Part shown: positions 17,301 through 25,508 of the stretch, piece after piece
Layout: each line of letters begins with the position of its first letter
Position numbering within the stretch: position 1 is the first letter of the stretch
Assembly: GCA_903881085.1 (NCBI GenBank)
Contig: CAIRSA010000003.1
Location: 17,967-81,966 of the forward strand
Source: an uncultured Acidobacteriia bacterium
Lineage (GTDB): Bacteria > Acidobacteriota > Terriglobia > Bryobacterales > Bryobacteraceae
Length of the DNA: 64,000 nucleotides
Reading direction: 5' to 3'
Program-made: the position numbers and the translations under genes
Notes under the pieces: generated by a model
The model's input: only the letters and a program-made list of their open reading frames with translations
The model's database searches: none
What the model was told of the DNA's origin: nothing

Positions 17301-18331
17301 CTCTGCCGGCGACGCAGGAGTTTCTGGAGCCGCTGATCTCGCAGATCCATCGCGGCGCAAAGGAGCAGGAGCGCCGGGCGGAATTGGCGGGATCGTTGAT
17401 CAAGCTGTTTTCACGGGCGCGCTGGGATGTTCCCAAAACCGAAGAGCAGCAGCGGATCTTCTTCGGCCTGCTGGTGCCGGTATTCGCGGCGGAGCGCGGC
17501 AAGCTGGAAGAGAATACGCACGCATTGCTGCAGATGGAAAAGGATCCAGCCGATTGGTATCTGGCCAAGAGCATCGGCCAGGTGATCCATTCGAATCCGG
17601 ACTTGCAGATTCGCGCTCTGCTCGATCGCTTCCCGCAGTCGTTCCCAACGGCCATGGATGAAATGCTGTGGCTGCCCAGCGTCCGCTGGTTGCTCACTTA
17701 TCAGACGAAGCTGCCGGAGGTGCGCGGCGGCAAATCGACGGAGGCCGATGAGATTTCCGGATACCGCGAACGGTCCGTAGCGCTCTACTTAAGGCAACTG
17801 GGTGACAAGCCATCTGACAAGCGGTTGCGGGCGGCGGCTTTGACGCTTGCCGCTGACACGCACATAAATCAGCATCCTGAGATCCGGCCGGTTCTGCGGA
17901 AGCTGATGCCTGGCTATGTGGAGCCGGACGTGGCTGAGGTGAAATCGATGTCCGCTGAATGGAAGGCGAACTTCGAATACTTCCGCAGTTGGGTGGCGCC
18001 GGAGTTCACCAAGACGAATCGCGACGATGAGCTGGCTTGCCTGGGCTGCCATGGAGTCGCAGGGCGCGTGCCCTCCATGGGGTTGATGCCTGCGGATAAC
18101 AACGGTTACCTCAGCGCCAAGGCTACTTACTCAAATTACAAAACGCTGCTTGAGCGAGTGAATGAGCAAGACGTGGAACAGAGCAAGATTCTGCGCAAAC
18201 CACTCAACGTGCAAAGCGGCAAGGAGGACGGCCACCAGGGTGGCCGCCGGTTCAACCCGGGTGATCGCGGGTATGAGATTCTGCGCCGCTGGGTGTTGGA
18301 TGCGGCGGAGCTGAAGCGGGCCAAGAAATAG
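14327..18331 (+). CDS. Large secreted di-haem protein with terpenoid-cyclase-like and HEAT regions
   Basis: A 1,334-residue exported protein with a signal peptide ending near residue 20. An N-terminal beta-rich part (to about 310) includes a PPC-like domain (IDWFRIEFQGRERKLFTANL). A first c-haem site, Cys342-Cys345-His346 (CMSCH), follows. Residues about 545-670 look like an alpha/alpha-toroid of the squalene-cyclase/prenyltransferase type (QKPDGSWGFHP, TALALTALAALG, VDALLRMQDSYGRWN). A long helical-repeat region of HEAT character runs to about 1,220, and a second c-haem site CLGCH (Cys1238, His1242) lies near the end. The protein is probably periplasmic and may carry electrons. I cannot assign a substrate; no catalytic DxDD motif of true hopene cyclases was seen. 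Confidence 0.8.
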   Translation: MKYQVIFLSNLLFAGALAFAPEPSSVDFTGSYTRTYQLEAGKTVEIAVGLPSPSKLPPNGRIAVEWGGYRKVLHALDPDFYMVYRAEKTGAFPLKVSAVTDEDPVFNLPRWREPGSTHKLERFPAKTPWPAGARVPLRLNVQPVDFGVSNRGMVIEVEPNDSIAQAQPIAMGKTGGDETLHITGSADDIEYFDNGRVGSSGIDWFRIEFQGRERKLFTANLNVADPLVASQVQFYTADGKEYREGANANERVHQQTEGHRTEISRTLQPNGVYFLKVEANSPGYEVELRLRSLAPYRDPRQAVRTAMYDHISQVDAWLLNRPRGASVDRRIRDTGNLLGTHCMSCHTQSGVWGPAGTMPYGYRPENVANYRHLINVMYESLRPTNYLQDAANNTSLAPLDLGDGPAGTRAAGYNLTTLETSVPARRLHSAQQIRTANYVLQSADPSGINAAGPGSNVGQSIVYRFSGEILKRAWEQTHDEKYLKALVEKAEKQFAVGPKYSDDLSNRIEFFRKTFPPNYVALRGDTDEAKAFMKRVDAQMASDEIRLRAIQKPDGSWGFHPGVQASGTWKNGSNDPKDIDPAPTALALTALAALGYNDSDPAVKRGVDALLRMQDSYGRWNRNALTGFVTTAYSMHALSRLYPVKPAARNATDYQPRAGESLADTVARFRAMAQLGLEAGDSQFIGLVLPGAEHKSPLVRYWAQIALGALHNELGITAQIKGLGDPIKMVREAARWGMRQTLLDDKGWDYLFSAYESSSDLTRASIAGALIMRADGVMTRSAAGFPRVADTLDHMMNQDPDPAVRAWSTRAAWNWWIWNPPVRQKLNQAFITSLEKPEPISLVETAKRFQTEALFIANGHRANGSKEHQYPELSQLFAAITKRMETTANPLLAERVTKVAATYYSMAGGDGGPGQMGYTTPNAKEMVGKAVLPYWEAAEKTNNDTALRLAIEASANAVYEPLQKKVLGYSANGPENLRTLAATSLSDPRVITLPATQEFLEPLISQIHRGAKEQERRAELAGSLIKLFSRARWDVPKTEEQQRIFFGLLVPVFAAERGKLEENTHALLQMEKDPADWYLAKSIGQVIHSNPDLQIRALLDRFPQSFPTAMDEMLWLPSVRWLLTYQTKLPEVRGGKSTEADEISGYRERSVALYLRQLGDKPSDKRLRAAALTLAADTHINQHPEIRPVLRKLMPGYVEPDVAEVKSMSAEWKANFEYFRSWVAPEFTKTNRDDELACLGCHGVAGRVPSMGLMPADNNGYLSAKATYSNYKTLLERVNEQDVEQSKILRKPLNVQSGKEDGHQGGRRFNPGDRGYEILRRWVLDAAELKRAKK

Positions 18332-18487
18332 CGCTCTCTCTGGCTAGTCATCTCTGGCGCAGGCGTGCAGACCAACGTGCTTTCGGCGCAGTTCGGACAG
18401 ACTACGAGCGTTGCTCCCGGAAGGGCTCTCCACCTGGCCGCCAAGTTTAGCTTTTGACACTTGCGGTTAGATCAAATTGCTCCGCAG

Positions 18488-18751
18488 ATGATTCTATTTT
18501 TCAGACGCTGCCTTGCGGCGCTTCTTGCCGCTCTGCCCGCCGTGGCTCAATCCCCAGCGGTTGAATTTGCGCGCGATGTACAACCGCTGTTCAAGAAACG
18601 CTGCATTGGTTGCCACGGCGCCGCCGTGCAGTCTAGCGGACGCCCCCTCGATCAGCGTGAAGATGCTTTGCGCGGCGGCTACTCCGGCCCGGTCATCGTG
18701 CCCGGCAAGAGTGCCGATAGCAAGTTGATAATAGCGAACGCTCAGGCCTAA
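18488..18751 (+). pseudogene. Truncated PSCyt1 (planctomycete-type cytochrome c) stump
   Basis: From ATG 18488 the frame encodes a signal peptide (CLAALLAALPAVAQ) and a c-haem domain: VEFARDVQPLFKKRCIGCHG, then LDQREDALRGGYSGPVIVPG and KSADSKLI. This is the start of a PSCyt1-DUF1549-DUF1553 protein, normally about 900-1,100 residues. Here it stops after 87 codons, just after KSADSKLI, where family members continue to a methionine-proline-rich segment. The break is 26 bases before the end of the convergent TonB transporter gene. The haem motif is intact, so a mini-cytochrome product cannot be excluded, but a gene remnant is more likely. Confidence 0.65.
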
Positions 18752-18776
18752 GCAATTCTTGCAGGCCGCGGCCCCA

Positions 18777-21700
18777 TCAAAACAGGAGCTTCAGCCCGAA
18801 CTGGATTGTGCGGGAAGCATTCGACTGCGTGGTGATCGCCCCGAAGCTGTTGCTGGAGAGCGTTCCATTAGGAAGACCGAAGACTACTTGGTTCAGCAGG
18901 TTGAAAGCTTCGGCGCGGAACTGCACTGTGAGCCGCTCCAAAGGTTTGAAAATTTTGAAGAGCGAGAAGTCGATATTCTCCAACCCCGGACCACGAACAT
19001 CGGGCAGTGTTCGCGCGGTGTTGCCGAAAGTGAATGGCGCAGGCTGAGAAAATACGGACGTATTGAAATACTGATTCAAGCGCTGGGAAATCGGACCGTC
19101 GAGAGCGGCGCTGTGGCCGTTGTTATTCGGCCGCAACACATTATTCCCGCAATTAGTGCAAGTGTTCTGTGTTGTTACCGAGATCGGGAATCCCGTCTGT
19201 TTCGTAGCGATCCCATTCATCTGCCAGCCTCCGAGCATCGCATCCACGGAGCGGTTCCAGTTCCTGCCGATCATTCTCCCGCGTCCGAACGGCAGTTCGT
19301 ATACGCCGCTGATAGTTAGCATGCGCGAGATGTCGTTCGATGAAATGGACCGCTCGCCGCTGCCGTTGTAAATGTTCTGAATCCCGCCGGTGTTGTTGCC
19401 GACGTTGGAAACGATCGAGAAATCGTCGATCAGTTTATCGCCCGTAAACGCCAGATGGACACTCAGCCCACGGCTTAAGCGCTTTTCGATTTTCAACTGA
19501 ACCGCGTGATATAGAGTGTAGCCGCCAGTCGGATAAGACGAGTTCAGACCGGTGTACTGAGGATAGGGCGCAAGCAAGTAGCTTTGCGGGATGGTGGGCG
19601 TGGACTCGACGCCGGTTTTGATGATGCCATAGAACGGATTCGGTACGCTTTGCTGCAACTTACTGCCGAGGGCGATCACATCAGGCGTCAACTGGTTCAG
19701 ATTCCAGGTGCCTGCCATATTGACGTGGACGCCATGACTTCCGACGTACGCGGCGTCGATCAGTATCCCGCCAGGCAACTGGCGCTGAATGTCGAGGTCC
19801 CAGTTTTGCAGATATGGGACGTGGTTCTGGCCCATGACCGGGTTTCCGAAAGAAACGCCTAAACCGGTCAACAGCCCCTGCGAACTTCCCACCGGCCTGT
19901 TGATACCAGTGGGGAACGGATTGCTTAGATAGAGCGACGGCGTGAGTCCGTTCGGACTGCCATTGTAGTCGGTGGTGGCGCTGAAACCCTGACTGCCGAT
20001 TGGGGCAGCGGCCGCGAAATAGGTGGCGGAATAGAAGATGCCGTAACCGCCCCGAATTACAGTGTCCTTCTCCACCTGGTAGGCAAAGCCGAAACGCGGT
20101 CCCAAATTGTGCCATTGCGGATCGAGTTGACGGCGACTGTTGCCGTTGACGCCCATGAAAACCGTGCCGCCTTTTAGGCCGGCGAGTCCCTGTAGAGAAG
20201 CCAGGGGTGACGCCACCGCCGGGTTAAAAACTTCCATGCGGTTGTAACGCTCCGTGGCGGTGAGATCGAGGTCATATCTCACGCCCAGATTTAGAGTCAG
20301 TCTGCGGGTTACCTTCCAGTCGTCCTGGAAGTAGGCAGCAAAGTATTTGCTCTGCTCCGCGCCGTCCCGCGAATTAATCAGCATTGTTCCAGTGCCCACA
20401 CCAAGCAGCATGGATGCAATGCTGTTACCGGCAGTCGAGGTGGCGGCGTTGGGATTTGGGCCTTGCGTGATGGCGTTGGTGAACGAGAAGCTTCCGGTGG
20501 AGGATCCGGATTCGGTATCGTTTGCTCGCAACAGGCGGCCCTCCCAGCCGAAGCGCAGCGTGTGAGCCGCAAGAACGCGAGTGTTTTCCACTGCCAGGAT
20601 ATGAGTCTCAAAGCCGGGAAAGCGTGTGTCGCCCTGGCCCGCGCCGCCGATGGTGTAGTAGTTGGCAGGCGCGAAACCGGGAAACAGTTGATGGTCGGCG
20701 TTGGCGGTGATGTAGCTGGGCAGTCCCAGCTTGGTGGCGTCAAATCCCAGGCTTTGGGAAACGAAATACAGCTTGGTTCGCGCAAAGCCATAACGGAACT
20801 CCAGCAGATTAGTGGGACTGAGGGTCCAGTTATAGTCGATGGCTGCGCTATTCGAAACTTGCCGCTGCGCGTCGTTGTTCTGCGCCACCAGTACTTCGGC
20901 GGGGAAAAACGGGGTCATCGGCTGGTTGAGGTCGCGGCGGGAATAGCGGACAAAAAAGCGGTGGCGGTCGTTAATGTTTTCATCCACCTTTAGATCGAGT
21001 TGATAGTTGTCCGTCACGGCTGTGCCTCGAACGAAGTAGTTATTGGCGGCAGTATAGAGCGCGCCGGGGAGATTCGGCAGAGGGTAATAACCCAATGCAT
21101 TCTTTCCGACGACGTCCATACGGTTGGCGGGAACGATGTTCCCCGGAAAAGCCTGCCGCACGAAGCCGGTCCCGGAAGCCACGGTGGTAGTCGGATCGTA
21201 AATCGTCACTAATTGCCCGGCTGCGTTCAAGGTGTGCGAGAAATCTCCGGCATGTTGGGCCGCCGTGGGGACTGTGGTGTTTAAGCTGGAGGCCGAACCC
21301 TGCCGCAAGCCTTCATATGCCGCGAAGAAAAAGGTTCTGTCCTGCCCGCGATAGACCTTCGGAATATCCACTGGACCGCCGGCGCTGCCGCCAAACTGGT
21401 TTCGCCGGAAACTGGGAAGGCTGGCCCCGTTCCGGTTGGCAATGAAGCTGTTGGCGTCCAAGTCCGAATTGCGGAGAAACTCGAAGACGCTGCCGTGCAA
21501 CTGATTGGTGCCGGACTTGTAGATCAGGTTGATGATGCCGCTGCCGCTCCGTCCGAACTCCGCGGAATAGGAATTAGTCTGGACCTTAAACTCCTGAACG
21601 GAATCCACGGACGGGAAGACGGCGAAGCCCTGGATGGGGTTGGCAAGGCCGGGTGATGACGGGATTCCGTCCACCAATATGTCAGTGGTTCCGGGACGGC

Positions 21701-22250
21701 CACCGTTGATGGATATGTTGGCGCTGTTGTAGGCAGTACCGACATTGCCATTGACGCCGGGCGCGAGGAAGACCAGCGAGTAGGCATTTCTCTGGTTGAG
21801 CGGGAGGTTAACGATGCTTTGGCTATCGATGACCGAACCCATCGCAGCGGAGGTCGCGTCAATGAGCGGAGCCTCGGCGTTTACTCGGATGGTTTCGCTG
21901 GCGGCGCCGATGTGGAGGGTGAAATCGATTCGGGCTGCCTGTGTTACCTGGAGAACGATGCCGCTGCGCTCTTCGGTGTTGAAGCCGGCGGCCTCCACCT
22001 TGATCGTGTAGGGTCCGCCCGGCAGCAGCGATGGAAAGGAGAATCGCCCATCGCCTTTGGTAACGGTTTGGGCTTCTTTGTTGGTCGAACTGTTGACCAC
22101 CCGGACCTTTGCGGCGGGGACTACGGCTCCGGCGGGGTCAAGGATTGTTCCTTCCAGAGACGCGGTCACGATCTGTCCCAACAGGACTGGAGCTTCGAGC
22201 GCAAGGCATAGCAGGCTCGCAATCGCGAACATCTTCAATCTGTTCTGCAT
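18777..22250 (-). CDS. Oar-type TonB-dependent outer-membrane transporter
   Basis: 1,157 residues: signal peptide (MFAIASLLCLALEAPVLLGQ), a carboxypeptidase-regulatory-like domain (SLEGTILDPAGAVVPAAKV ... GRFSFPSLLPGG), a plug with LPLNQRNAYSLVFLAPGVNG and VDGIPSSPGLANP, and a barrel ending IQFGLKLLF. It is a paralogue of the transporter at 9149 but diverged, and is expected to import a large organic ligand with TonB/ExbBD energy. Unlike the first one it has no coupled hydrolase; both neighbours are truncated stumps, so it may be an acquired single-gene cargo. The AT-rich stretch at 22255-22300 upstream, out of character with the surrounding DNA, probably holds its promoter. Confidence 0.92.
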   Translation of the reverse strand: MQNRLKMFAIASLLCLALEAPVLLGQIVTASLEGTILDPAGAVVPAAKVRVVNSSTNKEAQTVTKGDGRFSFPSLLPGGPYTIKVEAAGFNTEERSGIVLQVTQAARIDFTLHIGAASETIRVNAEAPLIDATSAAMGSVIDSQSIVNLPLNQRNAYSLVFLAPGVNGNVGTAYNSANISINGGRPGTTDILVDGIPSSPGLANPIQGFAVFPSVDSVQEFKVQTNSYSAEFGRSGSGIINLIYKSGTNQLHGSVFEFLRNSDLDANSFIANRNGASLPSFRRNQFGGSAGGPVDIPKVYRGQDRTFFFAAYEGLRQGSASSLNTTVPTAAQHAGDFSHTLNAAGQLVTIYDPTTTVASGTGFVRQAFPGNIVPANRMDVVGKNALGYYPLPNLPGALYTAANNYFVRGTAVTDNYQLDLKVDENINDRHRFFVRYSRRDLNQPMTPFFPAEVLVAQNNDAQRQVSNSAAIDYNWTLSPTNLLEFRYGFARTKLYFVSQSLGFDATKLGLPSYITANADHQLFPGFAPANYYTIGGAGQGDTRFPGFETHILAVENTRVLAAHTLRFGWEGRLLRANDTESGSSTGSFSFTNAITQGPNPNAATSTAGNSIASMLLGVGTGTMLINSRDGAEQSKYFAAYFQDDWKVTRRLTLNLGVRYDLDLTATERYNRMEVFNPAVASPLASLQGLAGLKGGTVFMGVNGNSRRQLDPQWHNLGPRFGFAYQVEKDTVIRGGYGIFYSATYFAAAAPIGSQGFSATTDYNGSPNGLTPSLYLSNPFPTGINRPVGSSQGLLTGLGVSFGNPVMGQNHVPYLQNWDLDIQRQLPGGILIDAAYVGSHGVHVNMAGTWNLNQLTPDVIALGSKLQQSVPNPFYGIIKTGVESTPTIPQSYLLAPYPQYTGLNSSYPTGGYTLYHAVQLKIEKRLSRGLSVHLAFTGDKLIDDFSIVSNVGNNTGGIQNIYNGSGERSISSNDISRMLTISGVYELPFGRGRMIGRNWNRSVDAMLGGWQMNGIATKQTGFPISVTTQNTCTNCGNNVLRPNNNGHSAALDGPISQRLNQYFNTSVFSQPAPFTFGNTARTLPDVRGPGLENIDFSLFKIFKPLERLTVQFRAEAFNLLNQVVFGLPNGTLSSNSFGAITTQSNASRTIQFGLKLLF

Positions 22251-22458
22251 AAGCGGAATAACCTCAGATAATTAAATTTGGTTATTAGCTTATAACAATT
22301 GTGCCCGGTTTAAGATGAAGCACCGGACCTGAGGATCTCTCCGCGGAGTCGGGGAAGAGATGCTACGGCTGCCGAAGATCCCTTCAAGACACCACTTCAG
22401 CGGACTTGACCGGCCATGGACCCATTTCCAAATGTCGATGAACCAATCGCACTTTGCG

Positions 22459-22746
22459 CTAAAACCGTATCCGGGCTCTCAGTTCCGCGCCCCCCGCGGA
22501 GGAAGCGGTTAATCTCCCAAAGTTCAGTTCGCCCTTCGCGATGCACATCTCAGGGATATCGTTCATATCGCCGCCCGGAGCGACGGCAAATCGGCCCTTC
22601 AATTTCGGCGTCCCCGCGCCGGTCACCTCAAGCCACCACGCCCGATTGCGCGGCTCTTTCGAAGCCTTCATGTTCCATCGCCCATTAAAAGCCTTGTCGC
22701 CGCCGAACGCAGCAAGCGAGCAGAGCAGAACTAATACGAATCGCAT
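22459..22746 (-). pseudogene. N-terminal stump of a secreted glycan-binding/DUF1080-type protein
   Basis: A 95-codon frame with a signal peptide (MRFVLVLLCSLAAFGGDKA) followed by FNGRWNMKASKEPRNRAWWL and GRFAVAPGGDMNDIPEMCI. I associate this opening with secreted acidobacterial DUF1080-containing proteins of over 250 residues. After KGELNF the sequence becomes low-complexity and arginine-rich and soon ends, about 200 bases upstream of the TonB transporter start. It reads as a 3'-truncated gene. The recognition is from memory of family patterns and is less certain than for the other stumps; a genuine short secreted protein is the alternative. Confidence 0.45.
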
Positions 22747-22799
22747 GATGCCGATGGATCACGTAAAACTCCGTGTTAAACTTCGGGGAGGGGACCCCG

Positions 22800-24134
22800 A
22801 TGAAATTTTCTGTAAGCTTGTCGCTCGTTGTGACTTCTATTTCCGCGCTGGCTGCACCTGCCGGCGTAACCTTCAACAAGGATGTTCTGCCCGTGTTGCA
22901 GAAGCATTGCCAGGAATGCCATCGCCCAGGCGAAGCCGCGCCAATGTCTTTCCTAACATACAAGGAATCCCGTCCATACGCCAAAGCGATGAAGCAGGCC
23001 GTGCTCGCGAAGAAGATGCCACCATGGTACGCAGACGCACACTTCGGAAAATTCTCAAATGACCGCACGTTGGCACAAGGCGACATCGAAACGTTGATCG
23101 CCTGGGCAGACGGCGGCGCCAAGGAAGGCAATGCCGCCGACGCGCCACCGGCCAAACAGTTCACCAAAGGCTGGACCATCGGAAAGCCCGATGCCGTCCT
23201 GGACATGTCCACCGACTTCACGGTTCCGGCCAAGGGAACAGTGGACTATACCTACTTCATCGTGCCGACCGGCTTCACCGAAGACAAGTGGGTAGAGAAA
23301 ATCGAAGTGCGTCCAGGCGCACGCAGCGTGGTCCATCACATTGTGCTCTATGCACGCCCCCCAGGCTCGAAGTTCATGAAAGGCGTGCCCACGGGAAAAG
23401 CGTTTGTCCCGCCCAAGAATCCAGACGCCGCAAAGCACGAGCCCGACACGGGCCAAGGCATTTTATATGGCCTTTCCAGCTCAAACTACGAGATGGTCTC
23501 TGTCTACGTGCCAGGCGGACTAGCCTACGAAACCAAGCCCGGCCAGGCACGCTTGATCAAAGCGGGCAGCGATCTGATTTTCCAGATGCACTATACCTCC
23601 GACGGCAAAGAAGCAGTGGACCGCAGCCAGGTTGGCATCGTGTTCGCGAAAGAAACTCCGAAGCAGCGCGTGGTCAACACATTCGTGGGTAACTTTAATC
23701 TCCATATTCCTGCTGGCGCGGCCGACCATCGCGTCGACGCCAAAGTAAAAATCTACGAAGACGTAATTCTGCAATCCCTTTTCCCGCATATGCACCTGCG
23801 CGGAAAAGGCTTTCAATACGTAGCCAAATACCCCTCAGGCGAAACAGAAACACTATTGAAGGTGCCGAAATACGACTTCAACTGGCAGCTCACTTACAAT
23901 CTGGAAAAGCCGATGCTGCTGCCCAAAGGAACGGAGATCACTGCCACAGCCTGGTTCGACAACTCACCCGGCAACAAGTTCAATCCCGACCCGAAGTCTG
24001 AAGTCTGGTGGGGCGATCAGAGCTGGGAAGAGATGCTGGCCGGATTCGCCGACCTCGTCATTCCCGTGGATATGAATCCTCAAGACATCGGAAAGCCGAA
24101 TAAGCCGGCCGCAAAAGCAGCCGGCGCGGAGTAG
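22800..24134 (+). CDS. c-haem, copper type II monooxygenase-like secreted protein
   Basis: A 444-residue exported protein. GGGGAGGGGA directly before ATG 22800 fixes the start. After the signal peptide come a c-haem domain with CQECH (HCQECHRPGEAAP) and the MPPWYAD segment, then a region like the copper type II ascorbate-dependent monooxygenases (PHM/DBM fold): VVHHIVLYA supplies a His-His pair and LFPHMHLRGK a His-x-His pair. Both are the expected copper ligands. In PHM, two coppers hydroxylate a substrate C-H bond; here the fused cytochrome could deliver electrons instead of ascorbate. Acidobacterial and planctomycetal homologues are common but uncharacterised. It stands alone, convergent with the sulfatase gene after 3 bases. 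Confidence 0.85.
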   Translation: MKFSVSLSLVVTSISALAAPAGVTFNKDVLPVLQKHCQECHRPGEAAPMSFLTYKESRPYAKAMKQAVLAKKMPPWYADAHFGKFSNDRTLAQGDIETLIAWADGGAKEGNAADAPPAKQFTKGWTIGKPDAVLDMSTDFTVPAKGTVDYTYFIVPTGFTEDKWVEKIEVRPGARSVVHHIVLYARPPGSKFMKGVPTGKAFVPPKNPDAAKHEPDTGQGILYGLSSSNYEMVSVYVPGGLAYETKPGQARLIKAGSDLIFQMHYTSDGKEAVDRSQVGIVFAKETPKQRVVNTFVGNFNLHIPAGAADHRVDAKVKIYEDVILQSLFPHMHLRGKGFQYVAKYPSGETETLLKVPKYDFNWQLTYNLEKPMLLPKGTEITATAWFDNSPGNKFNPDPKSEVWWGDQSWEEMLAGFADLVIPVDMNPQDIGKPNKPAAKAAGAE

Positions 24135-24137
24135 CCG

Positions 24138-25478
24138 CTATTTGATGGTCTGATTGTAGCGCTCGAGTTCCTTCTTCATCGCGGGCGCTACTTTCGGGGC
24201 ATCGTGAATCAGGTTCTTCATCTCGTAAGGATCTGCCTTCAAGTCATACAATTCGTCCATGCCCTGTAGATCCTGGTAGTGGATGTATTTCCATTGGCCG
24301 TCACGAACCGCCTGCCAGTTCGGCACACGCGGATAATTCTTCTCCATGAAATACTCGGCAAAGAATGAAGTGCGCCAGTTGCTCGCCGTCCCTTTGAAAA
24401 TCGGCAACACCGATCTGCCCTGAAAATTCGCCGGCGGTTTCACGCCTGCAAGCTCCAGCATCGTCGGAGCCATATCCACATTCAGCACCAGCTGATCGAA
24501 CTTCGTCCCCGCCTTGATGAGCTTCGGATAGCGCATCGCCATGGGAATCCGCAGCGATTCCTCATACGCCCACCGCTTATCTCCCAGCTTATGATCGCCC
24601 CAGAAGTAGCCGTTATCGCTCGTGAAAACGAAGAAGGTATTGTCCAGTTGCCTGGTGTCTTCCAGCGCCTTCAGAATCTTGCCTACCCCCTCATCAACCG
24701 CAGTTAGGCAGCGCAGCTGGTTCTTGATCAGATCATCGCTGGAACCGGGCCCGGTGATCGCCGGCACGCCCTCAATTTGGCGCTGCAGCACTGGCTTACC
24801 GGCAAAATCGTCCTGGGCATTTGGATTTCGCACAATCGTCTCGTTCGCGAATAGATCCTTGTGCCGCTCCGCGGGCACAAACGGACCATGCACCGCCTTG
24901 TGCGCCAGATAAGCTACGAAAGGCTTCGTACGTGGCTTGCGCAGAAACTCCACCGTGAAGTCGGTCAACAAGTCGGTAACGTAGCCCGTCTTCTTAATCC
25001 GTTCGCCATCGATATTCAAAGCCGGATCCACATACGCACCCTGAGCCTTGAAACTCATCCAGCGGTCAAAGCCCGGCCGCGGCATATCCTCATTGCCCAT
25101 GTGCCACTTGCCCGCATACGACGTCTCATACCCCGCGTCGTGCAACATGCGCGGCCATGTGATCAGCTTGTGGCTCAGTTCATTGTGGTCTGTGTTATCC
25201 GTCACCCCATGGGACCGGACATAGCGCCCCGTCAGATAACTGGCGCGGCTTGGCGAACACAGCGGCGTGGTAGCGAAGGCGTGCGTAAACACCGCCCCTT
25301 CGCGTGCAATGCGATCGATGTTCGGCGTCTTCACAAATGGATGGCCGGAATATCCCAGCGCATTAAAGCGAAGATCGTCGCAAAGAATGAAGACAAAATT
25401 CGGACGCGGTGGTTGCTGCGCAAGCACTGGCGTAGCGAAGGCCGCCATTGCGGCACGGCGTGAAATCGGGGTGGACAT
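24138..25478 (-). CDS. Tat-exported type I sulfatase
   Basis: A 446-residue sulfatase with a Tat-like N-terminus (ISRRAAMAAFATPVLAQ), the metal site FILCDDLRFNALG, the formylglycine signature CSPSR (Cys74) followed by ASYLTGRY, and VFTSDNGYFWGDH near residue 290. It is closest in pattern to choline-sulfatase/N-sulfoglucosamine sulfohydrolase-like members (YAGKWHMG, LYDLKADPYEMKNL). It is the last gene of a minus-strand set with DUF1549/DUF1553 and DUF1501 proteins (gaps of 20 and 30 bases), an arrangement also frequent in planctomycetes. Substrate unknown; the other sulfatase at 12485 is not a close duplicate. Confidence 0.94.
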   Translation of the reverse strand: MSTPISRRAAMAAFATPVLAQQPPRPNFVFILCDDLRFNALGYSGHPFVKTPNIDRIAREGAVFTHAFATTPLCSPSRASYLTGRYVRSHGVTDNTDHNELSHKLITWPRMLHDAGYETSYAGKWHMGNEDMPRPGFDRWMSFKAQGAYVDPALNIDGERIKKTGYVTDLLTDFTVEFLRKPRTKPFVAYLAHKAVHGPFVPAERHKDLFANETIVRNPNAQDDFAGKPVLQRQIEGVPAITGPGSSDDLIKNQLRCLTAVDEGVGKILKALEDTRQLDNTFFVFTSDNGYFWGDHKLGDKRWAYEESLRIPMAMRYPKLIKAGTKFDQLVLNVDMAPTMLELAGVKPPANFQGRSVLPIFKGTASNWRTSFFAEYFMEKNYPRVPNWQAVRDGQWKYIHYQDLQGMDELYDLKADPYEMKNLIHDAPKVAPAMKKELERYNQTIK

Positions 25479-25508
25479 GAATGCTATTAGATCATGTTTT
25501 CCCTGAGC

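Noticed and set aside
18136..18444. Minus-strand frame with a CPNC motif, at first sight a small zinc-ribbon protein
   Set aside because: A single CxxC with no second pair at zinc-ribbon spacing, and most of the frame is antisense to the di-haem protein gene.
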